Shown piece after piece: positions 1 to 8,176 of a DNA stretch of 64,000 nucleotides. Numbering within the stretch: the stretch's first letter is position 1; every line of letters begins with the position of its first letter. A program made the position numbers and the translations under genes. This DNA is from Mogibacterium sp. (lineage in GTDB: Bacteria > Bacillota > Clostridia > Peptostreptococcales > Anaerovoracaceae), in contig JAFRGC010000010.1 of NCBI GenBank assembly GCA_017434025.1, positions 29,673 through 93,672 on the forward strand. The letters are read 5' to 3'. Below the pieces are notes generated by a model. It made no database searches. It was given only the letters and a program-made list of their open reading frames with translations, and had not been told where the DNA came from.

Positions 1-1689
1 ATCAGAGGCCTCATAGCTTTGATCCTTGCGAAAGGCTGGGAGGACAAGGAGTATCTGAACAAGTACTGCAGCGACTGGGACAGAGCCAGAAAATGGTTCG
101 AAGGCTTCGACTATAAGGAAGCGTTCAAAGTCGCAAGAGTACCTTATGACCAGGCAGAAGAATTTGCGAAGATCCTGACCACCAAGAGGTGGGGATGCCA
201 CTCAGAGCTCGGCATGATCTGCGGCAAGAACAACACGATGAACAGCTATATGCTGCTTTGCCTGATGGCCGTTACTGGCAACTACATTGTCAAGGGCAAT
301 GTGATGCTCGACGGAGTCATGCACGGAGCACCGACGCCGGACGAGAGAGACCCTAACGTGTGGCGCCTCGAAGAGACCGGCAGATTCCCTGTTCAGGGTG
401 TATATCCGGACGCGTATTTTGCCGACGAATGCCTGAGCGAGAAGGAGTCGCGTCACAGATTCGTGATCATCGACCGCAGCAACCCTGTAAGAAGCTTCCC
501 GGATACGGCAAGGATAGAGAAGGCGCTCGATAATCTCGACCTGCTCGTTGTAGTAGAGATCGCGATGTCAGAGACCGCTAAGCACGCCGACTACGTGCTT
601 CCGGGCAAGACTGGCTTCGAGACACACGAGTTCAGCTATTTCCTGCTGACTCACCCTGAAGTCACATGGTTCGTAAGACATCCTGTTATCGGCCAGATCG
701 GCGAGCGCAAGGAAGACCCTGAAATTATTCTTGAGATCGCAAGAGCCATGGGGCTGGTACCTGAGGTTCCTGAGAAGATAATCAAGGCTGCTGAGAAGTC
801 ATGCAGGAAGAAAGACATTGCGGGTTTCATGATGACATTCCAGCCATGGCTCGGCAAACATCCTGAATACGCGGGCAGCATGCTCCTGATGCTTCTGGAT
901 GTTCTCGCAAGACCTGAATGCCTGGGCTCGGTAGCAAGAGCTGCAGTCAGAATGATCGCGGCAATCGACTATCTGCCTAACCTCGGCATCCCTCAGAAGC
1001 AGGGATTCAAGGCTCCGCTGAAATACAAGATGTTCAAGTACATCAAGTCCTTCAAGGTGCTCTACGACATGTCTATCATGGATCAGGTATTCTGGGCGGC
1101 CGACGCAGATCCTAACGGAGTCCTCATAGGCTACTCGGATTCAGATCCGGACAAGCTGGTTCATGATCATGTTTTCTATCCTGATCACAAAATCAGACTA
1201 TTCACGGAAGAGATCGATGATGAACTGAAATTCTTCACACCGGAGCTTCAGGAAGAAGAGCTAACACTAGGCGATGAGTTCGACATGGTCATCTCGTCCG
1301 GAAACCACAAGGACAGCGGCTTTGACAACAGCATGAGAAATCCTGACACATATAAATTCAGACGTCCGTACACTCTGGAAATGAATCCGGAAGATGCCAC
1401 GGAAAGAGGCATCAGCGAGGGAGACATCGTCAGAGTAGTTACAAGAGGCGGAGAGCTTTCAGCACCGGCTGAGATCAATTACAAAGTAAACAGAGGCTAC
1501 GCCATGATCCCGCACCACTTCGGATATGATTCGACAAGGTACGGCAGATACGGCGAATCCTCCAACAATATAACAAGTTTCGCAGAAACAGATAAGCTTA
1601 CCGGAGACCCTGAGATCAGGTATGTACCAGGAAGAGTAGAGAAGGCAGTACCTGGCAGATCCGGCAAAGGAGGGAGAAAAAATGCGTAA
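1..1689 (+). CDS. Molybdopterin oxidoreductase, C-terminal part (5'-truncated by window)
   Basis: The reading frame is open from base 1, so the gene starts outside the window and about 562 residues are visible. The protein belongs to the molybdopterin (Mo or W bis-MGD) oxidoreductase superfamily. The segment with IIDRSNPVRSFPD and the 'HADYVLPGKTGFE' stretch is the typical middle domain that separates cofactor-binding regions. The last ~130 residues (from about ISSGNHKDSG to IPHHFGYDST) form the C-terminal molybdopterin-dinucleotide-binding barrel. The N-terminal Fe-S cluster and the metal-ligating Cys or Sec are outside the window, so the substrate cannot be read. The next genes are NuoE-, NuoF- and ferredoxin/hydrogenase-like subunits, as in NAD-linked, possibly electron-bifurcating formate dehydrogenases. 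Formate as substrate is an inference. The end overlaps the next gene by 8 bases. Confidence 0.85.
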   Translation: MRGLIALILAKGWEDKEYLNKYCSDWDRARKWFEGFDYKEAFKVARVPYDQAEEFAKILTTKRWGCHSELGMICGKNNTMNSYMLLCLMAVTGNYIVKGNVMLDGVMHGAPTPDERDPNVWRLEETGRFPVQGVYPDAYFADECLSEKESRHRFVIIDRSNPVRSFPDTARIEKALDNLDLLVVVEIAMSETAKHADYVLPGKTGFETHEFSYFLLTHPEVTWFVRHPVIGQIGERKEDPEIILEIARAMGLVPEVPEKIIKAAEKSCRKKDIAGFMMTFQPWLGKHPEYAGSMLLMLLDVLARPECLGSVARAAVRMIAAIDYLPNLGIPQKQGFKAPLKYKMFKYIKSFKVLYDMSIMDQVFWAADADPNGVLIGYSDSDPDKLVHDHVFYPDHKIRLFTEEIDDELKFFTPELQEEELTLGDEFDMVISSGNHKDSGFDNSMRNPDTYKFRRPYTLEMNPEDATERGISEGDIVRVVTRGGELSAPAEINYKVNRGYAMIPHHFGYDSTRYGRYGESSNNITSFAETDKLTGDPEIRYVPGRVEKAVPGRSGKGGRKNA

Positions 1690-2137
1690 TAATAAAGCAG
1701 CAGCAGATATCCTGGATGCACTGAAAGCAGCTCAGGCAGGCAAAGGATATCTCTCGGACGAGGACATCTGCGCAGTAGCTGCAGAATACGGCAGATACCC
1801 ATCGGAAGTATACGAGACAGCAACGTTCTACACGATGCTTCATGTAGGCGGCAAAGCAGAGCATGTGATCGAAGTCTGTGGAAGCACCTGCTGTGACGCA
1901 GCCAAAGCAGCATCACTCGTAGCTACACTGGAGAAGGAGCTCGGTCTCAAGGAGACAGGGGACGGTTCTCTGTCTCCTGGTGGAGCTAAGTGCACAGCGG
2001 ACGGCAAGTGGATGCTGAGAAGATGCGAATGCCTCGGCAGATGCGATACAGCGCCTAACGCTATGGTGGACGGCGTGCTGGTAACAGACGCAACAGCAGA
2101 AGGCATCATCGAGTGCATCAGAAAGGCAGGGAAGTGA
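1682..2137 (+). CDS. NuoE-like thioredoxin-fold [2Fe-2S] subunit
   Basis: 151 residues, the usual length for the 24-kDa NuoE/HydC-type subunit. Four ligand cysteines are seen: two in CGSTCC (around residue 64) and two in CECLGRCDTAP (around residue 119). The family carries one [2Fe-2S] cluster next to the flavin subunit and passes electrons between NADH and the rest of the complex. It overlaps the oxidoreductase gene upstream and is followed 2 bases later by the NuoF-like gene, so the genes are one transcript. Oddity: between the Cys pairs, residues about 97-104 (GDGSLSPG) are encoded by a GC-rich palindrome (1951-1977) whose left 20 bases recur at 8153-8172; a repeat seems to have inserted in frame without destroying the gene. 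Confidence 0.9.
   Translation: MRNNKAAADILDALKAAQAGKGYLSDEDICAVAAEYGRYPSEVYETATFYTMLHVGGKAEHVIEVCGSTCCDAAKAASLVATLEKELGLKETGDGSLSPGGAKCTADGKWMLRRCECLGRCDTAPNAMVDGVLVTDATAEGIIECIRKAGK
1951..1977. repeat. REP-like palindrome inside nuoE-like gene
   Basis: GGAGACAG at 1951-1958 pairs with CTGTCTCC at 1970-1977 around an 11-base loop. The 20-base string GGAGACAGGGGACGGTTCTC (1951-1970) is repeated exactly at 8153-8172 in an intergenic stretch. Palindromes with a GGGGACGGTTCT core look like REP-type repeats of Firmicutes; that identification is from memory, while the two copies are seen directly. Confidence 0.6.
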
Positions 2138-2139
2138 TC

Positions 2140-3387
2140 ATGGCAGCTAAAGAAGTAAGAATAACCCTGCGCAACGCGGGAAAGATCAATCCTGAATCGA
2201 TCGAGGATTACATCAAGGCCGGCGGATACGAAGCTCTCGCTAAGGCTAGGACCATAGACAGAGACAAGCTGATCGACGACATCGAGGGCACCGGCAAGCT
2301 GAGAGGCCGCGGCGGTGCGGGCTTCAAGACCGGTTTCAAGTGGAAAGCAGCATCCGAGACTCCAAGTGATGTGAAGTAAGTAGTCTGCAACGCAGATGAG
2401 GGCGAGCCGGGAACATTCAAGGACCGCACCATCATCGAGAACGATCCTCATACACTAATCGAAGGAATGCTGATCTGCGCATACGCGATCCAGGCAGCAG
2501 AGTGCCTCATCTATGTAAGAGGTGAATACACACACTGCATCGAGCTCCTTAAGAAGGCAGCTGCAGATGCAGAGGTTAAGGGCTTCACAGACGGAGTCAA
2601 AGTAACAGTCGTAGGCGGAGCCGGATCATATGTATGCGGCGAGGAGACAACACTTCTCACATCCCTCGAGGGACAGAGAGGCGAGCCAAGACTCAAGCCT
2701 CCATTCCCGACAGTAGCGGGCTACCTCGGTAAGCCGACCGTAGTCAATAACGTTGAGACATTCGCGACAGTTCCGGTCATCGTAGACAAAGGCGCTGACT
2801 GGTTCGGAAGCATCGGAGCACCTGAGTATCCAGGAACCAAACTCTTCTCAGTCGCAGGCGACGTCAAGACCAAAGGCGTTTTCGAGATGCCTACAGACGC
2901 GACTTTGAGGGACCTCATCGAAGGACTCTGCGGAGGAGTGACAGAAGGACATAAGATCAAAGCGATCCAGATGGGCGGCGGCTCATGCGGCTTCATCACA
3001 GAGAAGGATCTCGATACACCGCTCGATTTCGAATCGATGAGAGCGATCGGCGCGGCGCTCGGCTCGGGAGCCGTTTTGGTCCTCGACGAGACCCACAACA
3101 TGGCGGAGTTCGTCAAGGGAACAGCTCACTTCTTCGCACATGAGTCGTGCGGCAAGTGTGCACCGTGCAGAGAAGGAACATCAAGGCTCGAAGAGATCAT
3201 GGCAGACATCCTCGCAGGAGGAGACCTTGACAAGGATAAGGCTATGATCGAAAAACTCAATGCGCTGATGAGCGACTCATGCTTCTGCCCGCTCGGACAG
3301 GGAGCATGCAACCCTATAGTATCCGCAATGAAGCTCTTCCCTGAAGACTTCAAGGCGGCAAATGCAGCAGGAAAGAAGGAGGCATAG
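2140..3387 (+). pseudogene. NuoF-like NADH/FMN subunit, interrupted by in-frame TAA
   Basis: The full frame would give about 415 residues of a NuoF/HydB-type subunit that binds NADH, FMN and one [4Fe-4S] cluster. The FMN/NADH motif GRGGAGFKTGFKW lies before residue 70, and the cluster ligands are in SCGKCAPCREG plus a distal Cys in SDSCFCPLGQ near the C-terminus. The frame is broken by TAA at 2377-2379, exactly where relatives have Tyr in the conserved K-Y-(I/V/L)-V-C-N-A-D-E-G-E-P-G segment; the sequence resumes in the same frame as VVCNADEGEPGTFKDR. A single base change from TAC or TAT explains it. A re-initiated fragment from ATG 2467 (306 residues) would lack the flavin-binding start. Start ATG 2140 is chosen for the AGGGAAGTG just upstream. 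It could be a real loss, a sequencing error or, less likely, readthrough. Confidence 0.8.
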
Positions 3388-3389
3388 TG

Positions 3390-4829
3390 ATGGCTGAAGT
3401 AAGACTTACAATCAATGGCAAAGACTGCAAAGCCGAGAACGGAATGACCATCCTTGAGGCTGCAAGAGCAAACGATATACGTATCCCGACACTTTGCCAC
3501 TTCGAAGGACTTGAGGGCAGGGCAAACTGCCGCATGTGTATCGTAGAGGTAGAAGGGATGAGGACATCCCAGCCGGCATGCGTCACAAAGATTCGCGAGG
3601 GCATGGTCGTACAGACTGAGACGGAGAAGCTGCAGGCAGCAAGAAAAGCTACGCTTGAGCTGATCATGGCGCACCACGCGGTAGACTGCCATCACTGCAT
3701 GCGTATCGGATCAAGCAGTGAGCCGTCACTCGACCCTAAATTCTGCGAGATGTGCTTCTGGTGCGACTGCGAGAGAGACGGATTCTGCGAGCTGCAGACA
3801 CTGAACAGAGAGTACCACGTAGATGTTCTCCCATACATCCAGCATGAGGCTGATTATGAGAAGGACGAGTCCCTTGACAGCGTCATCCGCAATCCTAACA
3901 AGTGCATCAAGTGCAGACGTTGCGTCGATGTATGCGGCAATGTCCAGACAGTACACAACCTGTCGATGGCAAACAGAGGCAGAGACATCATGGTCGTTCC
4001 TGAGCTGGGCAAGCCGATGGCAGAGAGTGCATGCGTACGCTGCGGACACTGCGTCGATGTATGCCCTGTAGGAGCTATCTACATGCAGGAGCATAAGGAT
4101 GAGATGCTGTACATGGCACACTCATATGATGTTGATGTAGCGGCACAGGTAAGTGCAGATGTACTTCCTGAGCTCGCTCAGCTCTACAAGGTTGACGAGA
4201 GCCAGATCAGCATGGGACAGGTAGTCGCAGCACTTCACAAGATCGGCGTAAAAACTGTTGTAAGTGATGAACATGCAAGGGCAACATCGGCTAAGCAGGC
4301 AGCAGAGGTCATAGAGAAGAAGGCCGGCAAGGAACCTGTCATCATCACAGACTCCAATGCTGTTAAGAACTTCGTAGACAGATATTTCCCGAAAATGAAA
4401 GACAAAATCGACTGCTATGACTCCGCGCAGACAAGCTTCTGCAAAAACGCTGCGGAGCTCGCGGGAGAGAAGCCGCTCAAGATCGTGAACATCACTAACA
4501 TTAAGGAAGCAGGCGCTGAGGGCAAGGAGACCGGCAATGCCGACTATGTCATCAATGCAAGAGAGCTCTACAGGATCTTCCTGAGAACAGGCGGAGCGCC
4601 GCACAGAAAGAAAGCGCAGAGCTTCGATAAGACATGGACTGACGGAGATCTTCCATACAAGGAACTTCTCGGCAGAAAAGCATGGAATCTTGAATCCGAT
4701 CCTGAGGAAGTCGCAGTCCTGATCAACGGCAAGGCTTGCAAGTGCGCAGTAGCACACAACCTTGGACAGGTCAGAAAGCTCCTCGAAGGGGATTACAAAA
4801 ACTACGATGTAGTAAGGCTTATGGCATAG
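3390..4829 (+). CDS. Ferredoxin/FeFe-hydrogenase-like electron-transfer subunit without H-cluster ligands
   Basis: 479 residues. The order is an N-terminal plant-type [2Fe-2S] domain (Cys in PTLCHFEGLEGRANCRMC and a Cys in QPACVT), then a NuoG-like His/Cys [4Fe-4S] region that is expanded and Cys-rich (HHAVDCHHC followed by CEMCFWCDCERDGFCELQ), then two [4Fe-4S] motifs, CIKCRRCVDVC and CVRCGHCVDVCP. From about residue 245 it resembles the start of an [FeFe]-hydrogenase catalytic domain (QVSADVLPELAQLY, MGQVVAALHKIGVKTVV), yet the TSCCPxW, MPCxxK and ExMACxGGC ligand motifs are absent. So it is likely an electron conduit, not a hydrogenase. It completes the operon with the molybdopterin oxidoreductase. 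ATG 3390 follows AGGAGG at seven bases. Confidence 0.85.
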   Translation: MAEVRLTINGKDCKAENGMTILEAARANDIRIPTLCHFEGLEGRANCRMCIVEVEGMRTSQPACVTKIREGMVVQTETEKLQAARKATLELIMAHHAVDCHHCMRIGSSSEPSLDPKFCEMCFWCDCERDGFCELQTLNREYHVDVLPYIQHEADYEKDESLDSVIRNPNKCIKCRRCVDVCGNVQTVHNLSMANRGRDIMVVPELGKPMAESACVRCGHCVDVCPVGAIYMQEHKDEMLYMAHSYDVDVAAQVSADVLPELAQLYKVDESQISMGQVVAALHKIGVKTVVSDEHARATSAKQAAEVIEKKAGKEPVIITDSNAVKNFVDRYFPKMKDKIDCYDSAQTSFCKNAAELAGEKPLKIVNITNIKEAGAEGKETGNADYVINARELYRIFLRTGGAPHRKKAQSFDKTWTDGDLPYKELLGRKAWNLESDPEEVAVLINGKACKCAVAHNLGQVRKLLEGDYKNYDVVRLMA

Positions 4830-4953
4830 CCACAAGGAGGGACCCACGAAGCGGGAGAATCCATTATGGCACAATTGTCTGTATCTGTGTCCGTTTGGCA
4901 CAGAGGCACACTCCTGTGACGGGAAGAAATTATAGTTCAATGATAGTCTTTAT

Positions 4954-5007
4954 GTGGGAGCTTAAGAGCCTGATGTATCTGTATATGCATGGAGCTTAAG
5001 TTCCCAC
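4954..5007 (+). other. Long imperfect hairpin upstream of the riboswitch
   Basis: Bases 4954-4966 pair with 4995-5007 over 13 positions with one G-U pair, around a 28-base loop. No U-tract follows, so it is not a standard terminator. It lies between the oxidoreductase operon and the predicted cofactor riboswitch, where it could stabilise the upstream mRNA 3' end. The remaining bases 4830-4953 contain only an AGGAGG-like stretch and a very short frame (ATG 4866) that I do not call as a gene. Confidence 0.4.
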
Positions 5008-5040
5008 CCTCTCTCAAATTTAATAATCGTTCTTTGAGCA

Positions 5041-5130
5041 AAAGCTCCTAAACGGTCTGCGTGAAACCGCAGGGAGCTGCACTGAGGACATGATCCTCCG
5101 GGGCATGCCGGGAAACCGGCATACCTACCA
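5041..5130 (+). promoter_or_regulatory. Probable molybdenum/tungsten cofactor (Moco) riboswitch
   Basis: A compact set of helices is seen: 5043-5048 with 5073-5078 enclosing a 5-bp hairpin (5057-5061 with 5068-5072); 5084-5088 with 5094-5098; and a perfect 7-bp GAAA-tetraloop hairpin (5105-5111 with 5116-5122). It sits directly before a MobA-MoeA gene and after a molybdopterin enzyme, the classic setting of Moco RNA. A terminator follows 28 bases later. The class assignment rests on architecture and context; I could not run a covariance model. Confidence 0.55.
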
Positions 5131-5157
5131 TAGATAGTAAAAAAGAGCATGAGAAAT

Positions 5158-5194
5158 GGCACTGCACACATTTGTCGTGCGGTGCCTGTTTTAT
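5158..5194 (+). terminator. Terminator of the cofactor leader
   Basis: GGCACTGCAC (5158-5167) pairs with GTGCGGTGCC (5177-5186) over 10 positions with one wobble, loop of 9, followed by TGTTTTATAT. It ends 14 bases before the ATG at 5208 and is the likely expression platform of the leader at 5041-5130. Confidence 0.7.
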
Positions 5195-5207
5195 ATCAGG
5201 AGTGAGC

Positions 5208-7043
5208 ATGAACAGGAATACCGGATGTGCGCTTCTTGCCGGCGGGGCAGGAAGCAGAATGGGTAATATCAATAAGGCAGAACTGAAATATCAGGGGATG
5301 ACATTTGCTGAGAAGGCGGCATCGGAACTGACTGCGACAGGGATGCCATGCTATCTGTCTGTAGCCAATTATGAGCAGACTGTACCTGAGGGATGGAAGC
5401 TTGTGAGGGACAGAGTCAGAGGCGATGACGGAAGCTATATCGGCCCGATGGGCGGTATCTTCTCGTGCCTTACAGAAGCAGCAAAAGACGGACTGGACGG
5501 TTTGTTCTTCACTCCTTGCGATGCTCCGGAATTCACCGGAAAAACTATAGCTGCGCTGGAAACTTATATAGAAGACCATGATGCAGTTCTATGGAGAACC
5601 GGAGATGGGAATATCCAGACTGCTTTCGGTTATTATTCTGTGAGATGCATTCCTCAGTTCCGGAATGATATCCGGGAAGGTAAATATAAGCTGATCAAGT
5701 CGCTTGAGTGTCTTGATACAGCAATCATTTCTACTGCGGATGCAGGGGTCGATGACAAATCGTTCAGAAACATCAATCATATGTATGAGTACAGAGTTCT
5801 CAATGGTACTGTTGCCACAGGCAAACGACTGACAGCGATCGATGAGGCGGTATCGGCTCTGGTCAGCCAGGATGTGCAGCTGAGTACAGAACATGTTCCG
5901 CTGCTGCAGGCTGATGGCAGGGTCCTGGCAGAGGATATCAGAGCAGCAAGACCTATGCCTCCGTTCAGGAGAAGCTGTTTTGACGGATATGTTATGAAGT
6001 ACGAGGATATTCAGGACGCATCTCATGAGAATCCTGTGACCCTGCGCGTACTCGAAACTGTCACAGCGGGCGAGATACCTTCCGGTGATCTTCCTGAGGG
6101 AACAGCGATGAGGATCATGACCGGAGCGCTATGCCCGGATAACGGAACATGTGTGGTAAAATATGAAGAAACTGAATTCACCGATGACAGTGTAACTGTA
6201 TTCAAACCGATGAGGAAGGAACAGAATGTCATCCCTGTCGGAGAAGAATATGATGAAGGAGAACTCCTTATCCAGGCGGACACCAGACTGGATCCGGCGA
6301 TGGTAGGAGTGATCGCGACACAGGGTACGAGCAAAGTGAAGGTTTACCGGAGACCGACTGCTGCTATCATCAGTACTGGGTCAGAATTGCAGGAAATCGG
6401 ATCCGAATTAAGGAAAGGAAATATATACGGATCGAGCTGCTATACATTAGCGGGCTATCTTGAGCAGGATGGACTGGAAGTCAGATCCACAGAGATAGTA
6501 TCTGATGATCCGGTGATCCTGAAGGATAAGATCACTGCACTTCTGGATCAGATTGATATATTATTTACTACAGGAGGCGCTTCCAACGGAGACAAAGACC
6601 ATGCCAGTCTGGTCATGGAGGAATTGGGCTTCAGGATGCTGTTCCGCAAGGTCGACATGAAACCAGGGGCATGCATGCTTGCCGGTGTCAAGGACGGAAA
6701 GATCCTCGTCTGTCTGTCGGGAAGTCCCGGCGCGGCGCTCACATCCTATCTCAGAGTGGCACAGCCTCTGGTGCGCAAAATGTCAGGACGCAGAAACATC
6801 TATCCGAAGACGCTGGAGCTGCGGCTTGAGAACGAAGTCGCAAAACCGACCCCGCATACCAGGGTGCTCAAAGGGAATATCGTGGTTGGAGAGGACGGAC
6901 TGGCGTATTTCCGCGAGAACCCGAGGCAGCTCAACGGGATGATCTATGGTTTTGCGAATATGGGAGTGATAGCCGATATTCCGGTCAACGATGGACCGAC
7001 GCCTGCAGGAACAATAGTCACATGCAGAATGCTGGAAAGATAG
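5208..7043 (+). CDS. MobA-like nucleotidyltransferase fused to MoeA
   Basis: 611 residues. Residues about 1-190 are a MobA-type NTP-transferase domain (LLAGGAGSRMG near the start, TPCDAPEF as the metal-binding Asp region). Residues about 205-611 are MoeA-like: the PPFRRSCFDGYVMK segment, the TGSELQEIG and GNIYGSS motifs, TTGGASNGDKDH and SGSPGAALTSY of the molybdotransferase core, and a C-terminal MoeA domain IV. MoeA inserts Mo (or W) into adenylylated molybdopterin and MobA adds GMP, so one polypeptide would cover two late steps of bis-MGD cofactor synthesis for the enzyme encoded upstream. The start at 5208 is chosen because AGGAGT precedes it and the frame before it runs through the terminator. 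MobB follows 10 bases later. Confidence 0.9.
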   Translation: MNRNTGCALLAGGAGSRMGNINKAELKYQGMTFAEKAASELTATGMPCYLSVANYEQTVPEGWKLVRDRVRGDDGSYIGPMGGIFSCLTEAAKDGLDGLFFTPCDAPEFTGKTIAALETYIEDHDAVLWRTGDGNIQTAFGYYSVRCIPQFRNDIREGKYKLIKSLECLDTAIISTADAGVDDKSFRNINHMYEYRVLNGTVATGKRLTAIDEAVSALVSQDVQLSTEHVPLLQADGRVLAEDIRAARPMPPFRRSCFDGYVMKYEDIQDASHENPVTLRVLETVTAGEIPSGDLPEGTAMRIMTGALCPDNGTCVVKYEETEFTDDSVTVFKPMRKEQNVIPVGEEYDEGELLIQADTRLDPAMVGVIATQGTSKVKVYRRPTAAIISTGSELQEIGSELRKGNIYGSSCYTLAGYLEQDGLEVRSTEIVSDDPVILKDKITALLDQIDILFTTGGASNGDKDHASLVMEELGFRMLFRKVDMKPGACMLAGVKDGKILVCLSGSPGAALTSYLRVAQPLVRKMSGRRNIYPKTLELRLENEVAKPTPHTRVLKGNIVVGEDGLAYFRENPRQLNGMIYGFANMGVIADIPVNDGPTPAGTIVTCRMLER

Positions 7044-7053
7044 AGAGACATTT

Positions 7054-7542
7054 ATGGATAAACCTTTGATACTGGCGGTTTGTGGGACGAAGAACTCAGG
7101 CAAGACTACGCTGATAACCAGACTGGTACCGGAGCTGACGAATGCCGGATACAAGGTCGCGGTCATCAAGCATGACGGTCATGATTTTTCGTGCGATGTT
7201 CCCGGAACGGATTCCTACAGATTTTCGCAGACCGGCGCGTATGGAGTCGCGGTTTTTTCCGATCACAGAATGATGGTCCATAAGACGGGCACAGGTGAGG
7301 ATGAGAAGGATCTGATCAGGCTGTTTCCGGAGGCAGACATTATTCTGCTGGAAGGATTCAAGGACCATCCATATATGAAAATTGAGATCGTCCGTAAGGG
7401 CATAAGCGACAGGCCGGTTTCCAATCCCGAGAACCGTATCATGATAGTGACCGATCATCCGGCAGAGATGTTTGATGAAAGGGTGCTGGGACTGGATGAT
7501 ATCCGGGGGATCGCAGAGAGCATTCTCAGTTATCTGCAATAA
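7054..7542 (+). CDS. mobB: MobB, molybdopterin-guanine dinucleotide P-loop adaptor
   Basis: 162 residues, typical for MobB. A Walker A loop, CGTKNSGKTTLI, begins at residue 10, followed by the VIKHDGHDFSCDVPGTDSYR segment seen in MobB proteins (cofactor-contacting His and Asp). LLEGFKDHPYMKIEIVR matches the later conserved block. It binds GTP and assists MGD cofactor formation. It lies 10 bases behind the MobA-MoeA fusion and ends before a strong terminator, so it closes the cofactor operon. Confidence 0.9.
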   Translation: MDKPLILAVCGTKNSGKTTLITRLVPELTNAGYKVAVIKHDGHDFSCDVPGTDSYRFSQTGAYGVAVFSDHRMMVHKTGTGEDEKDLIRLFPEADIILLEGFKDHPYMKIEIVRKGISDRPVSNPENRIMIVTDHPAEMFDERVLGLDDIRGIAESILSYLQ

Positions 7543-7575
7543 TAAGATTTTGAAGACCTATAGTTTCATAATAAT

Positions 7576-7612
7576 AAACAGTTCCGGGAAGTTATCCCCG
7601 GAACTGTTTTTC
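7576..7612. terminator. Bidirectional terminator between mobB and DMT gene
   Basis: AAACAGTTCCGGG (7576-7588) pairs with CCCGGAACTGTTT (7597-7609), 13 bp, with a T-run on the plus strand and an A/T-rich flank on the other side. It separates two convergent transcripts. Confidence 0.85.
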
Positions 7613-7622
7613 TATGGTCAGA

Positions 7623-8063
7623 TCACTGCTTCAGATTGATAAATACCAGGCCGATAAGACATATTACTATGCCGACTACCTTGTTCCATGTAAGTGCTTC
7701 ATGGTACAGCCAGACACCGAGTATGAGCAGGAATATCGCCAGCACTGAGCTCTGTACGATGAAACCTGTACTGATTTCCCAACCGGCCTTGTACGCGAAG
7801 ATCCAGCCGACCTCCAGACCGACGATCACAACACCGAGAACAAATGGCGCCCAGTTGATCTTGCTGTATTCTCCGAACAGACCATTACTGCCGGAGTTCC
7901 CTCCAAGAACGAAGAAGAATACCAGAGACGCCGCTGCCGCTACGATATAGGTCACCGTAAGCGAGGCGAACGCATTGATCTCCGATGGCACCTCTTTGGT
8001 GCACACCTGATACATTATATTTGACAAGATCACAAGACCGATAGGCCATAAATAAGCGAACAT
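7623..8063 (-). CDS. EamA/DMT-family small membrane transporter
   Basis: 146 residues with four to five hydrophobic segments and the EamA-like ending FLLILGVWLYHEALTWNKVVGIVICLIGLVFINL. Short proteins of this kind resemble half-size drug/metabolite transporters that work as dimers in the cytoplasmic membrane. The substrate is unknown. An ATG 15 bases upstream (8078) is also in frame, but GGAGGG lies inside that extension, seven bases before ATG 8063, so the shorter start is preferred. It is transcribed alone, convergent with mobB. Confidence 0.75.
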   Translation of the reverse strand: MFAYLWPIGLVILSNIMYQVCTKEVPSEINAFASLTVTYIVAAAASLVFFFVLGGNSGSNGLFGEYSKINWAPFVLGVVIVGLEVGWIFAYKAGWEISTGFIVQSSVLAIFLLILGVWLYHEALTWNKVVGIVICLIGLVFINLKQ

Positions 8064-8128
8064 AACAATACCCTCCATTCGTCATTGGATTATATTGTGC
8101 CCAGTGGATGAAGTCAAGATTAGAAAGG

Positions 8129-8176
8129 GAGACGGGAGACCGGGAGACAGGGGGAGACAGGGGACGGTTCTCCTGG
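8129..8176. repeat. G-rich degenerate tandem repeat with REP-like core
   Basis: GGGAGAC-type units are repeated several times and end in a 20-base string (8153-8172) identical to 1951-1970 inside the nuoE-like gene. It lies just after the stop codon of the methyltransferase gene (minus strand). Confidence 0.55.

Noticed and set aside
2377-2379. Selenocysteine or pyrrolysine recoding in the NuoF-like gene
   Set aside because: The stop is TAA, not TGA or TAG, and replaces a conserved Tyr; no adjacent recoding stem was found.
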